Counted from the stretch's first letter, positions 1 through 12,890 are shown. The stretch is DNA of 64,000 nt from Phyto melanocephala (GCA_941918925.1 OW799235.1:33035201-33099200); one strand, 5' to 3'. Notes: generated from the letters alone by a model not told the origin. Translations and numbers: made by a program.

Positions 1-83
1 CTATAAAGGGTGATCCATTTAGAGTTTATATCTATTTGGTTCTTTACAAATCACATGGAAGTGGTGTCATATTGTAATAGATA

Positions 84-1010
84 AAGGGTTTTTAACAGGC
101 ACGCTACAAAAGTAGACCGATAGGGACAGCAAACGACGCCATATTTTTTGCTGCTCTTTTGACATTTCTCTTCAGTAAAGTTTGCCATTTCATGACGGAA
201 AGATATACGAGCCAACAATGAGTCGAAATGATTAAAATTTACTACCGAAATTCGGAGTCAGTGGCCTCAACGTTAAGAGCGCTACGTCCAAATTATGGTA
301 ATTTCTCATTTCTGGCTGAATAACTTCGTCAATAAGCAAAATATGCGTTATTGGTCAGACAGCAATCCACACGTACTCCATGAGTCATCATTGCATGCCG
401 AAAAAAAATCGGTTTGGTGCGGTTTATGGGCCGGCGGCGTCATTGGGCCGTACTTTTTCCGTGATGATCAAGACCGGCACGTTACTGTGAATGAGAATCG
501 CTACCGTTCAATGATAAAAGAATATTTTTGGCCCCAAATTGGATGATATAGATTTGGAGGACATGTGGTTCCAACAGGACGGCGCCACAAGCCACACAGC
601 GAATGTCACAATCAATTTATTGGAAATTAAGTTTGGAGAACGTGTTATTTCACGAAATGGTCCAGTCGATTGGCCGCCTCGGTCGCGCGATTTGACGCCG
701 TTAGACTATTTCCAGTGGGGCTACGTCAAGTATATGCCAACAACCCAGCGACGATTGATGAACTTCGTACGAACGTCGAACGTGAAATTTCAACAGTATC
801 GCCCGATTTATGCTTGAAAACCGTCGAAAATTTGGTTCAGCGTCTGAACTTCTGCAAGCGTGCCCGTGGAGGTCATGCAAAAGAAATCGAGTTCCATACA
901 TAATGGCATCGAACGTACCTTCACAGGAATAAAGAATTTTATTGATATCCAAAACCGTTTTTGTTTTACTTAAAAAAAAACTTTTGTAGCGCTCTTATTT
1001 AAAAACCCGA
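84..1010 (+). mobile_element. Internally deleted mariner (DD41D, rosa-like) with intact TIRs
   Basis: The left end (GGGTTTTTAA at 86-95, then GCTACAAAAGT to about 113) is matched by the inverse at 980-1008 (ACTTTTGTAGCG, then TTAAAAACCC). Both ends abut TA (82-83 and 1011-1012), the mariner target duplication. At about 930 bp it is shorter than the usual 1.2-1.4 kb because of a deletion near the 5' end of the transposase. It is inserted into the older mariner spanning 6-2282. Confidence 0.8.
222..903 (+). pseudogene. Mariner DD41D transposase, deleted and frameshifted
   Basis: A DDE/D transposase relic. The N-terminal stretch (222-297) reads VEMIKIYYRNSESV...LRALRPNYG and is then fused directly to the catalytic core at HFWLNNFVNKQN (about 304), so roughly the HTH region through the DEA block of the first catalytic Asp is lost. 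The core continues with WCGLWAGGVIGPYFF, FQQDGATSHTA (second Asp) and RDLTPLDYF (third Asp, 41 residues later). The frame changes near 545 and again near 715; the C-terminus ends with RARGGHAKEIEFHT at 903. Inactive, but young enough that all core motifs are legible. Confidence 0.8.
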
Positions 1011-1489
1011 TATTATTTGACAATTCAACAATAACTTCTTTAAATTTATCAGCGCTCTGCTCCGAGTTCACGATTGCTTATAACACCCACAAATTCTAGC
1101 CTCAGTGTATGTTATTGAAAGACTCGCGACGGAATAGAACATATTTAGTAAGTATGGCCGACTTTATAAACGCAAGTTACAAAGCATATTTACAATAAAT
1201 ACACTTCGTAAACGCATATGTAAACTTTCTGGCAACGTCCAATGTTCCTTATAGTTTGACAACTCACCTAATTGATAGAGTTTATTTAAATCTCAGACTA
1301 ATAATTTAAATAATTAAACACTTTATATTGCAGTTACAAAAAATGGACCCATGAGCGTTTCTAAATGCCGGTAAAATGCAAAAAAAAGTCTCTGCAACGC
1401 AAGGTTGCACTTAAGACATGTTTAGCATTGCATACGCATTTTTTTAAATTATGCATTGCAACTTGTGTTTAGGAAGTCGGCCTATATAA

Positions 1490-2228
1490 TGAGAAAAATA
1501 TGGCGTCTGTAGAGGAGAGTGTGTGTAATGACCAAATGATTTGCGCAGCATAAACTTTACTTTACAAATTTTTTCGTTAAAAGACTTCCAAAATTCCACT
1601 TGATCAAGAAGTTAAGCCACTAGACATGAACCAACACTTTAATTTCAATCAATGGGCTCTGCAACAGTTCAAAGAATATAATCAGTTTTGGAGTTGTATT
1701 TGGTCCATGACAAGACCTAACCAAGAAGATTCTAGAACTATCGCTACATCTACAAAAATTCACTATTTACTGTAATTTTGCATCGTCGGTCTATTTTTCC
1801 TTTAAAATAAGGTTGGACTAACTATAACCGTTAATGGAGCGCGCTACCACACTATAATACTTTTGATACCTGAAATTGAATTCCCTGATGTCGGTAAAAG
1901 TTGGGTTCAGCAAGACGGTATTACGGGACACACAGCATGCTTTATTGAGAAATAATTTTATTTGGCAAGCAATTTCGTGATTCGGATCAGCCAGATCAAG
2001 CCAATTAGCCGCTTAGATTATATGAAATCACACATTCGGATTTTATTGGTTGTGGAAAGTCGGAAAGTCTTTGTTACTAAGTCAGCTATGATTAAAGACT
2101 TGAAAGCCAACATTACTGCCAAAATTCTAAAAAATAACACTGGCAATGATGTAGAGAGTGATCGAAAACTGGAGCGTGGTTGCGTCCAACATTTGAATAA
2201 TAAAACTAAATTCCAGAGATTATTCTAA
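1490..2228 (+). pseudogene. Degenerate mariner transposase of the outer element
   Basis: This is a cut-and-paste DDE/D transposase remnant that no longer encodes a protein. Readable blocks in order are an EESV segment (about 1510), WALQQFKEY (about 1650, the WALEQL block before the first catalytic Asp), a VTVNGARYH-like block near 1826, WVQQDGITGHTA (about 1905-1935, around the second catalytic Asp), and a C-terminal stretch with LKANIT and an ENWV..R-like end (1962-2228). Several frameshifts and stops separate the blocks, and the first catalytic Asp region is not readable. Much more decayed than the inner copy. Confidence 0.6.
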
Positions 2229-2284
2229 ATTGCCACATTTAGCTCTGTTTTGAAAAAACCAATATCTCAATTGATCACCCGTTA

Positions 2285-4130
2285 CACACATATTCTTCTC
2301 TGTATGCAATTGCTTTCATCTTGTCAAGATTATATTTCCTTAAAAATCCATATCGCTACGGTTATGCTGCCTCTGGAATTATACACATATTAGCACCTAA
2401 ATTTTTCGTCTAAGTCATTCGTTATGTACCCTTTAGCATTTCAAAATCATTTGGTGATGTTGCAAATCTTTCATTATAATTTAGCTAGATGCATATTGAA
2501 CAAAGAAATTTGTCATAGTTAAACTTCCTTACTGCTGTTATTTTTTTTTATATATTTTTTACTAAGTACTTTAGGTTATAATTATTTAAACAATACTTAC
2601 TTAAGATAACATATTATTAGCAAAGATCAAAGGCAAGTTGTTCTTCCCTTTAAAAGCTTTGTTATTTATAGCTGCTTTTATATTAGATTTTTTTTTCAGA
2701 TGGAATTCAATTAGCTAATTATTTTGTTATTTCGGAGTTAACTAGCAAGACTTATTTAAGAGAAATTAAATACTGGTTTTCTTTTATTTTAGACATTTAA
2801 GAAAATTGCTTTTAATTGAAAGTAATTTGAAAAAAAAGTACTAGAATCATTAGTAGTAAAAAAATCATTTACTAATGCTTCAGTTAAGTTGAAATTATTT
2901 TCTTCTATATCTGACAGCATTTTCTAACTCGTTAAAGACTAGAAATTTTTTAATAATACCCTATACCTTTACAAATCTTAAACCTCGGTCAAATATCGAT
3001 TAATTGTTTAATTAAATTTCCAACGATAGATTTATAAGGCCAAATCCCTCAGCCGAGTAGCAACAAAGTAAATGAACGGTTCGCCAAAACATTAATTTTG
3101 TTAAACTATGTATGTTTGCTGTTTTCAATTAACAAAATAAGAACAACAAATTTCAATATGAATTATTCAAAGAAAATCGACAAAAATGTCATTCTCTGGT
3201 TCAAATATATTAACAGCAAGAATCTACGAATTTTATCATAAACGTCTCACACTGAGACATAAACTGAAGTACTCTTTAAAATTGTTGCAAACAATTTTAG
3301 TTGGTTATCATACATACATACAAACAGTGCAAATTTAAGCGTCCTGTATTCCAATAGAAATGCATTTTTTTAAATCATTTTGCTACAGTTATCCTTATTG
3401 TAAATACATGCAGTTTAATAAGGATCTATTTAATGTCAAGTATGTTCTTTTTTAAAATTTCGGCTTAAATTCTTCTCTGTTTTAGTTTTAGATAATTTTT
3501 ACAGATTCACACACACACACATATTTAATTTATTTATATTTACAGTGTATTTTTATTACATCCATCTTTAAACCCTCTGCACTTTGGCGGTATAACTCAA
3601 ACACACTTTTACTTGTTTCGTTATTATAATTATTATTGTCCATTAAACCTTTGGAAATAATACTTATATAAAGATTATGTACAGAAAAAATATTTTTACT
3701 TTTTTTTTAAATCTTTATTTTCATTGTGCACACACCGACACTTAGTACCATTTTTATTCCTTTTTTTTTGGTTCAAACACATAAAATCTTTAGGATTAAA
3801 ACTAATTGTTTTGGCGCACTTAATTGCCCATAGCATACTTGTATGCCGGAATTATTTTGAATAAAAAAACATTGTACGTGTGTAAACAGTCGGAATATCT
3901 TATAGATTAATTAGATTAATGTTATTTTTATGGACAATAATAATATTTAAAAGAAGGATTAGGTTGACAGCTATTTAAAGTAATGGTAAATTAATTTAAA
4001 AAAAACTCAAGAATGAGTTTAGCTAAGAAGCTTTAAAAGAGGAAAAAATTTACTTATTACTTTAAAAGGAATATTTTGCAATCTGTGGTGTAAGCATTTA
4101 CTTGCTATGACATTTCAGTCATTTTAAAAT
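2285..4130. other. AT-rich non-coding DNA, nothing recognised
   Basis: No ORF with family resemblance, no exon-like composition and no clear repeat apart from short AC runs near 3508-3522 and poly-T tracts. Likely intron of the minus-strand glypican gene. Confidence 0.5.
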
Positions 4131-4133
4131 TTA

Positions 4134-4190
4134 AACTAGCTGTACCCGGCATGCGTTGCAATGCTACTGTAGGTAGGTAAAACAGGCTGC
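4134..4190 (+). repeat. Fragment of a CCCGGCRTGCGTTGC-headed dispersed repeat
   Basis: CTAGCTGTACCCGGCATGCG followed by TTGCAATGC closely resembles the head of the tandem-array repeat at 41127 (CTAGCCAATCCCGGCGCGCG, TTGCTACGCC). Only the first 50 or so bases are present, before a mariner relic begins. Confidence 0.45.
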
Positions 4191-4197
4191 ATTTCAA

Positions 4198-5010
4198 AAT
4201 GCATTTCGTGCACTTCATGATTTCTTTTGTCGGTATAATGGACCAAATTTGTCTACAATTGTAAGAATTGTGCGCAAATTTCAGCAAACCGGATCTGTAT
4301 GAAATGTGAAAACATCTGCTCTTCAAGTTCGTTCTGCAGAAAACATTGCTGTTTTTCGCGATAGTGTGAAAGAAGAGCCGTCAACCTCGACTCATTGTCG
4401 TGCCCAACAATTGAACATTTCACGAACACGCTTACAGGGTTCAATTGACTCAAGAACTAAAGCATACTGACCATTTCAAGCGTCATGGATACGCCGAATG
4501 GTTGGTTGAATAGACAGAAATGAATGGTGACTAAACAAAGAAAATATTATAACGCGAAGAACGCACTTTCACCTCAGTGATTCGTTAACAAGCAGAATTC
4601 CCGCATTTGGGCAAATGAGCATCCTTGAGAGACTGTTGAAAAGCCAATGCATCCACAGAGAGTGTCTGTTTGTTTGGTTTATAGGCTAGCGGTGTTATCG
4701 GGCCACACTTCTTTGAAAATGAGATCAGCTTAGTAGTTACCGTAAATGGTGTTTGCTATCGCGAAATGATAACGAACTTCTTGTGGCCAGAAATTGAGGA
4801 TATGGACAATGCCTGTTTTGCGCGAGAAATTCAATGGCCATGTTATCTCACGTTGGAGCAATGTTAACCGGCGATTACATGATTTGACACCGTTAAACTT
4901 CTTTCTTTGAAGATATTTAAAAAAAGTGAACGTCAAAAAGCCAAAAACAATTCAATAGCTAAAGGATGAGATAATTTGGCACATTAACGACACTGAACCT
5001 CAATTGTCTT
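4198..5010 (+). pseudogene. Mariner transposase relic, same subfamily as 27505-28320
   Basis: A heavily mutated mariner transposase. Readable blocks are the N-terminal linker (RDSVKEEPSTST, 4351-4390), NISRTRLQ (about 4410), an AEWLV block (4490), a KQNSRIWANEHP-type block (4595-4625), EKPMHPQRVSV (4640-4670), VTVNGVCYREMI (4735-4770), LWPEIEDMD (4780-4806), REKFNGHVISRWSN-like residues (4820-4865) and LTPLNFF (4885-4905). The second Asp (QQDG) block is deleted. The 4198-4240 start matches 27510-27550 nearly base for base, which shows common subfamily origin. No terminal repeats were identified. Confidence 0.7.
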
Positions 5011-5889
5011 AATGTCATTTGAAATATGGACAATCAGAAAGAAATGTTACACCAAAGCTGTGGCGAACACTTAGCCGATATTTCGTTTCACACATACACA
5101 TATAATGGTCATATAAAACTATCAAAAAAATACTCTGAAAAATTTTTGTTTTATTTACATTACACAGGTCAACAGCAAAAAAAAAGGGTTTGATAACCAC
5201 TATATAGATTTGATGCATCATGGATACCTAAGTACAAAAATGGTTAAATTTTTTAATTCTGAGAATCAACAACATGTTAAAAAGATTTTTGAAAACAATT
5301 TTTTTAGGAGAAGATCATTAACTACTCAATTTGATGTATATCAAACAAAAAAACTAAAATTTTGTGAAAATGAGCGAGATCACTTAATTGTGAATAAATT
5401 CGAAAGGAATCAATCAATTTTTATGATCGATATCTTATTTTGTTGCTATTACATGTGGCTTTACGATAAAGTAATAAATTTGAACAATTTCTGCCGTTTT
5501 CGATTTATCATGATTTTTTGAAAACAAACAAAATTGCTATTTTGACGTAAAAAATGTATTTTTTTCTTTAATTTTTTATTATAACTCTGAAACTACTCAT
5601 CCGATTAAAACGCAATATATAAACAAGTTAAAGGCTATGTAAGTCTAAATTTTTCAAAGTTTATTTTAAAAATATCGGACTAACCGTTTTCGAGTTATTA
5701 TTGATTATGTGAAGCAGCGTCTAAAGAAATCTTGAATTTAAAACAAAAAATTAGAAAAAAAACCTCTCGATTAAATTTGGATGATGTTTGTACTACTGGA
5801 ACCACAACACATCAAAATTGCATAGTGGGTTTAAAAGCCTTTTAAATTTTGTTGCCTTGTGTTATCAATGTGCCTTTTGGTTGGACCAC
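5011..5889. other. Unassigned AT-rich DNA
   Basis: Contains a 103-codon open frame on the plus strand (5210-5521) rich in Asn, Lys and Phe, as expected by chance at this base composition. It has no recognisable motif. No gene is called. Confidence 0.4.
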
Positions 5890-6170
5890 CAAGTACATGT
5901 GTATAAAAATATAGAGAAAACACACAACGCTTTTTTTACAATAACAATTTAGTATAAATATTATTTTGAAATATCTAAAAGATAATATATATATTTAGTG
6001 TAGGCGTGACACTGTTCACTATTAAATAATATTGTCATGGGAACTAAATATATGCATGAGAAAAGCTTAATACAAATCGGCTTACTTAGTAGTAATTAGA
6101 AAAGGGAATTAATTTTGTATGGGCGTGACACGGCCCACTTCCAGAACTAAACGGAATCATTACTCACGAT
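5890..6170 (+). repeat. Decayed GGGCGTGRC-type repeat fragment
   Basis: Two units of the hallmark occur: TAGGCGTGACACTGTTCACT near 6000-6020 and TGGGCGTGACACGGCCCACT near 6119-6139, about 120 bases apart. This matches the monomer period of the better preserved array at 41290-41900. A third, older member of that repeat class. Confidence 0.45.
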
Positions 6171-7785
6171 CCATCAAAGGTACATACATATGTATGTATA
6201 ATAACTTGTCTAAATCAATGTAGTATTTATTGCTTACCAATGCATAAACATACTGATACAAATATTGCTAAAAGATTGAACCATTTTTGTCACGCTAACA
6301 AAAGGAAATGCTTAACTGATTGTAAATTAAACGTATAATTATCTTCAGTTAATGTAAAATATTTATGTTTCCTTTGTCACAAAAATATTTACATACATAT
6401 TTTCACGTGCATTGCATAATAATTATTTTTGGTTTCTTCGCTTGATTTTAATTACTATCGTAAACATTTTTCTTAAACGAAATATTTAATAACGTTGTGG
6501 TATGTTAGTAAAGATTTAATTAAAAGATTTTTATCTTTATGATTATTTTTTTTTTCTGGTCTGGCTTTGCTTAAAGCTTTTATGTACATTTAAACACAAA
6601 ATCTTAATGATAAACCCATTTAAGACAAAAATAAAATGTTTAGAGATGCGAATTCAAAGTATTCAAGACTGGAAAAGAATGAATACGAATAAAAACAAAA
6701 TAAAGAGTAATTAAGATTAAATTTGTGTGCTTCATTATTATATGGATTTTTTTTCAGAGTAAGTACCTCCCTTAGAGACGACTGTACTACATTTAAATAC
6801 TTATTTATACCATGTAAGTACAGTATGAAATATGTATGTATGTACTCGTACTTGTATCCGTTGTACACTTAGGAATGTCTTAAGTTGTAAATTAATTGGA
6901 TTTTAACACAGTAAATATTTTATCTGCTATTTTATCTTAATATAAAAATCATCAGAATCAGCAAGTAGGTGGCACTGGAGTATATACACCATTACATCTA
7001 CATATACTCTATTTTTAAATCTTGTTGTTAAAGTGGCCAGATTATTGCTAAATATTAAGAGTTGCCATGAAGTATTATATGTGGAGAAATGAATTTACTT
7101 ACGAGTTTGTAAATGAAATTTCGTCAGAAGAAGCGTAAAAACTTACCTAAAAAGACAAAGATGAAAAAGAGTATTATTAATTTGAATACAAGTTTTAATA
7201 AAATAAAATTGAATAAAAAAATCCTACTGCTTCTTCGAAAATAATTTATGTACAAAGCAATTGCGTAAATGTTTAAAGGGTAACAAGTTATTATGACACT
7301 TGGCATAATTCAAAACATCACAATTATTTACTTTCGCTTAGTAGACACATGTGCTATTTTTATAATAACTGCTTTTTATCTAATTAACTTTAATTTCTTA
7401 TCTACATAAATAAACAAATAAGCTAAGCCAAACAACAAGAAAGTATTTGTCAAAGAGTGTTTTTGGGAACACAAGTTGTAAAAAGTCAGTTGTCATCGTC
7501 CGACAGCGTACACCATTGACTTTTCGTCTCATCTTCAAAAAGTATGCGCCAATTAAGACTTAAGAACAGAAGTCGCATCAAATATTAACCCTTAGGAAAT
7601 GCATTTTTTTGTAGATCAGTCTTGGTCTTTGCTTTCTTCAAATGCGTAAATTTTACAATTTGTTTACAAATCCGTTGAACTGAAAAAATTGCCATTTTCA
7701 GTAAACAACATGTTTAATGATGAACTGACTAAATACACGCCTTTGATGATCTCTGCGATTTAAGATCTTGACACGTGTCACGCCT
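6171..7785. other. AT-rich non-coding DNA, nothing recognised
   Basis: Only low-complexity AT sequence and short chance ORFs; nothing exon-like was seen on either strand. Confidence 0.45.
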
Positions 7786-8632
7786 ACTACTACTAAATCA
7801 ACCATTTCTTATTCAAATAATCATATAGACGTCAGAGTGTCTCTTGCAAAATTTGGGTACTCTAACTATTATCGCTTCCCAGATATACGAATTTTTGTAT
7901 TTAATTCATATTACAGGTGCCACGCCCACTATTACTAAAGCATCCATTTCTTATCAAAAAAGTCATATAGATGTCAAAGCTTCTCGTGCAAAATTTGGGT
8001 ACTCTAACTATTATCGCTTCCCAGATATACGAATTTATGTATTAATTCATATGACAGGTGCCACGCCCACTATTACTAAAGCATCCATTTCTTTTAAAAA
8101 TAGTCATATAGATGTCAAAGCTTCTCGTGCAAAATTTGGGTACTCTAACTATTATCGCTTCCCGAATATACGAATTTTAGTATTCAATTGCTATGAGAGC
8201 TGCCACGCCCACTATTTGTACCCATTTTTTCCAGAAATGTTTATTTGGGTGTCAAAGATGCTCTGCAAAATTTTAGTACTCTAATCGATATCGTTTTCCA
8301 AATATACGAAATTTAGTATTTAACTCATGTGGTCACGCCTACTATTGAAAGTCCGCCCATTTTTGACCCAAATGTTCGTGTGGATGTCAAAGTTTACCGT
8401 ACTTAATTTGAAGACTCTAGCTGCATTTACTTCCGTGATAAGTAATATTTAATACTTATTCTTTAATAGGGCGTGGCACCCCGCCCACTTACAATTTCAA
8501 ACCAAAGTATAGCCTATAGTTCCTTCCAGACATATAAAAAGATTCTGTGAAAATTTCAAGGAAATCGGTCTAGCCGTTTAACCATCTATAAAGCACAAAC
8601 ACACATTGATTTTTATATAATTAGATGAAGTC
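7786..8632 (+). repeat. Tandem-array element, about 141-bp monomers, with a LINE-like tail
   Basis: Near-identical units begin GCAAAATTTGGG at 7846, 7988 and 8129 and a diverged one at 8265, so the periods are 142, 141 and 136. Each carries GCCACGCCCACTATT. A further degenerate unit precedes GGGCGTGGCACCCCGCCCAC at 8469. The right edge reads ATCGGTCTAGCCGTTTAACC, then an AC stretch and TTGATTTTTATATAATTAGA. That tail is shared with the 41127-42016 element and resembles the 3' ends of some insect RTE-type LINEs (inference). A 146-codon frame across the array (7844-8284) is an artefact of repeats whose period is near a multiple of three. Confidence 0.7.
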
Positions 8633-11612
8633 ATACTCGTATTTTAGCAACATGGATTTATGTATGTTAGATTTATATAGGAATATTATATGATTATGTG
8701 AGATCATATTATAGTAATTTTAAACTATTTAAGCTATTATGACTGTATGGGACTATTAAATGATCATGTACGGTCGTAATATGATTGAAAGATTTTTAAG
8801 TTAAGCTTATATAGATTACTCACAACCATTACATGGTATTACTACAATCATACACTTCAATCACAGTATGTTGGTCTTAAATTATGATCAACTGAAACAT
8901 ATTTCTTTGTGTACATGATGTGCATTTTTTTCTTCAGTTTCTATTTTCATAATTATTGAATTATGAAACATATCAGACCACAATAATTATTTCCTTTGAA
9001 ACTATGTATCAATAATAATATATGGTCACCCCACATAAAGATTACAGTTAAACTTTATAGCAATAATACGGAAAAAAGCACTCGTGACCTAATTAACATT
9101 TCAGTGTGCGTGCAACGCAAAAAAGCTTCAGTTGCCGTCGTTGTGGTAGTATATAGTGTAGTGTATAGTCTCTGCAAACAATTTATATGCAAAAATCAAT
9201 TAAGGCTTAATAAAATTAAGGCTAAAGCTCAATAAATATTATGTAAATGTATGGTTTTTAACCTACAAGGTATTTGTAATAAATTTCACACTATTATCTT
9301 ACTTATAATAAATTGTAACAAGTATATATTCGGCCATGCATAATCTGTTGATTCCCTTCAGCATCGTGTACGTGGGTATAATATGACCACATTGTAGCTT
9401 TGCCTTAATTTCAGATTTCATGTTATAGGCCATTTTCTATTAATAGATACTTTTATAGCACTTTTGTGGAATTTACGGCGCAGAACTTTTCGTTGCTTTT
9501 CAATGTCAGTTATAACTTTTGATACTGATGATCAAGAGTGTTTTTTCTAAAACGGCGTTCTCGTAATTAAGTGAGAATAATTGTAATAAAATTTGTATTG
9601 GCTAAATGGCTTGATCTATTACAAAGAAAACATGAAATAAATACGAATTTTAGAACAACAAAATGGCAAATGTATAGGTTCCTTTATGTCTGTATGCAAG
9701 TGCAAGTTTCAAATTTCTTTCACAATTTTCGCTTGTTTTTCATTTCCCTTAATAATTTTTGACATTATTTTTTCAATGATTCGGGTCGTTTGAGAATTGA
9801 CCACTTATTCTACCAAATTTTAGAGCAGGTATTAAGCACTCATAAACACCTACTTTTTCACTATCTTCTACTACTCTACTTTTGCTTGCAAGTTTTGGCT
9901 GGTAATATATTTTTAAGAGTAATTTTGCTCAATTTCCTTTGACTTTCTCGTTGAAAGTCTTTAATGAGACAGTAAATGAACAAACCTATATACACAAGAA
10001 AACGTATTTAAATTAAAATTTAGCAAAATTTAAAAAAAATTTGCTAAAATATCTATAAATTTAATTTTTTATCACTCTGCTACCTTTTTTTAAGTTAACA
10101 GCCGTTTTTGTAAGTTTCAGAGCAAACAACGCATAGAAGATAAAAAATAGTTACAATTTAGTTACTATTAAACTTTCATTTGTTGCTAGGGAACAATTTT
10201 AATTATGACGTCTAATGAACACAACTATGGCTTTTGTATGCACGTTTTAATGAAACGGTGTGTAAATGAGAAAATATTTTAAAGGTCTATAGACAGAAGA
10301 AAGGAGTTGATTTTGAAAAGAATTAAAACGTTTTTAATACAATTTTATTACGAATAATTTTCAAATTTGTTATGGTGTATTGAATAAAACAACAGTAAGA
10401 ACAAATAACAGAAAATTCAGCCATATTCTCCACACTAAACTCTAAAACGAGTTCAAGTCTTTTTAAGACAACAGGTCGACCATTAAAACAAAAAGGTTAA
10501 AAAAGAACTAAAACAAAAAACAACCAATGTTTGTATTTCGAAAACGACTTTACAAAAAAAAAAAAACACAAAGAAAAGAACTCAAACTAAAACTACATTC
10601 ATAAAGCGTGAGAATTATGACTTTTTAGTTTTAGTTATGCTAAAGTAGTCTGCTGAGCCAGCCAACCCAACTATGAAACACTACTAACACCTTCTCGGAA
10701 ATACACTTAATAATTAAAAGCGTTTTTTGTTTTCTACATCGTCATCATTTTCATTTGCTTCTTCCACTGTCTGGGTCGGTCTCATTGACTTGTTGTCCAT
10801 ATATCAGACCTTAAAAGCTTTAACTGTATTAAACAAAAAAAATGTAAAAAGAGATCTTGCCACTTCGAAAAATTTCATCATAAACTGAAATTCATTCCAG
10901 TCATTTGACCATGTTTGATCTCGTCTAAAGAAATAAGAACTAGAAGTAGTAGAGCGTTGTTATGTGAAAATTGGATGCTGTGTATTGTAGAGGGAGGAAG
11001 CGTTATTAGATTTTTATAGCGACGTTAGATGTATGTATGTATATATGTAGGTGTTAAAATGTTTAAAACATTTACGATAACCGAGCGTTGCATTTTAGTT
11101 GCCTCCTTCTTTTGTGTTGTCTTGTCTTGTTTTTTTTTTTTTTTTTGTTTTTAATGTTGTTGTTATTGCCGTTTCCATTCAATATCAATATTGCGTGCAC
11201 GTAAAGATTACATTGACTAGATATAATTACATCAGGCACAAGGTGATTTACACTGAGAGAAGAAGACACACAATGAAATCAAAATGTTTTTTACAACACA
11301 CATACAGAGATGTTTCTACAATTGTCAAGAAAATGTATTCCATTGTATTCCTGTAAATTAATTTTACACTTAACAAACACCACATTATTTTTAGTTTAGA
11401 ACGTGTCGAATATGTTAGAAAAGTCACGGCAATTGCGGCGATATATACAAGAGATTTTAAGATCTACTCAAATAACATAAAAGGTTTTGTAAGTGCTGCC
11501 AAATTATCTTATTTTTATTATTCCGCACAAATTATTAGCGATGTGCTTTCAAAGTAAATATTATCTGATAAGAATATTAGTATACGAGTTTTAAACGTTG
11601 TATATTTTTTAA
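8633..11612. other. AT-rich non-coding DNA
   Basis: No transposon or coding homology was recognised. Around 9100-9170 there is a short, less AT-biased stretch (TTTCAGTGTGCGTGCAACGC onward) that could be UTR-like, but nothing confirms this. Poly-A and poly-T tracts occur at 10552-10566 and 11129-11147. Confidence 0.4.
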
Positions 11613-11629
11613 TTGTATCCCAAAGAATC

Positions 11630-12753
11630 GGGGCATAGGAGAATCCTGGACCTCGTGGATAAACAGGTTAGGGAGGCTCAGATGCCGATGGAGCGCATAA
11701 GTCGGGTGAAAGTTGTCGAAAGGCTATATCACACGCTCATAGCGGATGGATTCATGCACGATGAGTGCATGGAGAATGACATCAGTATCTTTACTGATGG
11801 GTCCTTTATGGACGGAAGGGCAGGTGCTGGTGTGTACTCATCTGAGTTGAACTTATCCTGCACCCTGAATCTGGGGGAGTACGTGTCAGTCTATCAGGCA
11901 GAAATGCTTGGTTTGCTGCACGCGTTGGACCACCTGTTGGAATGTCGAATGTATGGGAAGAGAATTCTTATTGCACTTGACAACCAGTCGGTTATAAAAC
12001 GTATGCAGCAGATAGATGTGAACTCCTCTTTGGTGCTTGAGTGTGTTCTGAAGCTCAATAGATGTGCTTCTACAAATGAGGTAACGCTGATGTGGGTTAA
12101 GGGACACGTGGGCATAGCTGGGAATGAGGCTGCTGACAAACTTGCGAAGAAGGGGTCTGAGGCTGCATTCTGCATTCTTTCATTGGGTGAACTCTATAAA
12201 CTTGCGAAGGTGGATGGAGGGAACCACGTGTAGACAGGCTCGTATGGTGCTCGGGGAGCCATTTGGCAGGGGTGCAGTGAAGATACTCAGTTTTAATCGG
12301 AGTATGATGAGCTGGATCACTGCGTTGATTACAGGACATGGTAACTTCAAATATCATCTGAAGAGGATACAGATCGTGGATGATGATATTTGTAGAATGT
12401 GCCTGGAGGATGCCGAGGCGGCAGCGCATGTAGTATGCGAGTGTCCGGCGTTGGCGAGCGGAAGATTAAGGATCACAGGCAAGCACACTTTAAGTGTGAG
12501 TGCGATGGGGGACCTTAGTCTGAGGGAGATGCTGGCGATTACAAAGGACTGTGCGATGAGGATTGTCGACAATCACCAGTCGGCAGTGTGAAATCGTTTT
12601 CCTAGTCCAGAGCAAACGCCGGTTGTGGCGCGGGACTCAGTGATTGAAGGTATACTGATCGGTAGACACGAAATCACTGAGAAGCGAAGGGGGTCGAAAA
12701 GGGACCCTTGATAGTAGTGGTCTGCTTCGATATTCCCCCTACATGTGTATATA
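11630..12753 (+). mobile_element. 5'-truncated non-LTR retrotransposon (I/LOA-like), RNase H copy 1
   Basis: A LINE 3' end of about 1.1 kb bounded by a perfect 14-bp target duplication, TATCCCAAAGAATC, at 11616-11629 and 12754-12767. Severe 5' truncation plus a long TSD is the signature of target-primed reverse transcription. Base composition is markedly more GC-rich than the surroundings. Related but more damaged copies lie at 17545-18395 and 53668-54215. RNase H places it in the I/LOA/Outcast/R1-type group; the exact clade is not resolved. Confidence 0.85.
11643..12591 (+). pseudogene. LINE ORF2 C-terminus: RNase H plus Cys/His tail, one frameshift
   Basis: The C-terminal end of a LINE polyprotein. 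The RNase H fold is complete in motif terms: IFTDGSF (first Asp, about 11790), QAEMLGLLHAL (Glu, about 11900), IALDNQSVIK (Asp, about 11965-11995) and GHVGIAGNEAADKLAKKG (last Asp, about 12105-12150). The frame then changes between 12160 and 12200. It continues as CRQARMVLGEP, WITALITGHGNFKYHL (about 12310-12360) and a CRMC...HVVCEC zinc-finger-like tail (12393-12443), ending at 12591. Residues encoded before 11630 come from the target duplication, not the element. No reverse transcriptase is present. Confidence 0.8.
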
Positions 12754-12890
12754 TATCCCAAAGAATCATTTACATACATATTTTATAATTTTTTCGATCT
12801 TATTTAAAAATAAGTTGTCCCAATCCACGAGCTTGAAATAAATTTTTTATGTAAAAAAAATATTTTATTATAATCGAATATTTCGCTACT

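Larger units (their letters stand above)
6..2282 (+). mobile_element. Old mariner element, interrupted by a second mariner
   Basis: The left end at 6 (AAGGGTGATC after TA 4-5) and the right end at 2282 (GATCACCCGT before TA 2283-2284) are inverted copies of one another, and both abut TA as in the Tc1/mariner superfamily. The left subterminal stretch (ATCACATGG, then TGGTGTCA) resembles the 5' leader of other fly mariners. A degenerate transposase on the plus strand occupies about 1490-2228. A younger mariner (84-1010) sits inside the left arm, so the outer copy is older. Ends are inferred from short terminal matches; the coding remnant makes the family assignment secure. Confidence 0.65.

Noticed and set aside
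5210..5521. 103-codon plus-strand gene
   Set aside because: Asn/Lys/Phe-rich composition mirrors the AT bias; no motif and no promoter or splice evidence.
7844..8284. 146-codon open frame
   Set aside because: It runs through tandem monomers with near-multiple-of-three period; the repeated peptide is an artefact.
11894..12429. Minus-strand ORFs over the LINE RNase H
   Set aside because: Shadow frames of the plus-strand RNase H and Cys/His tail.
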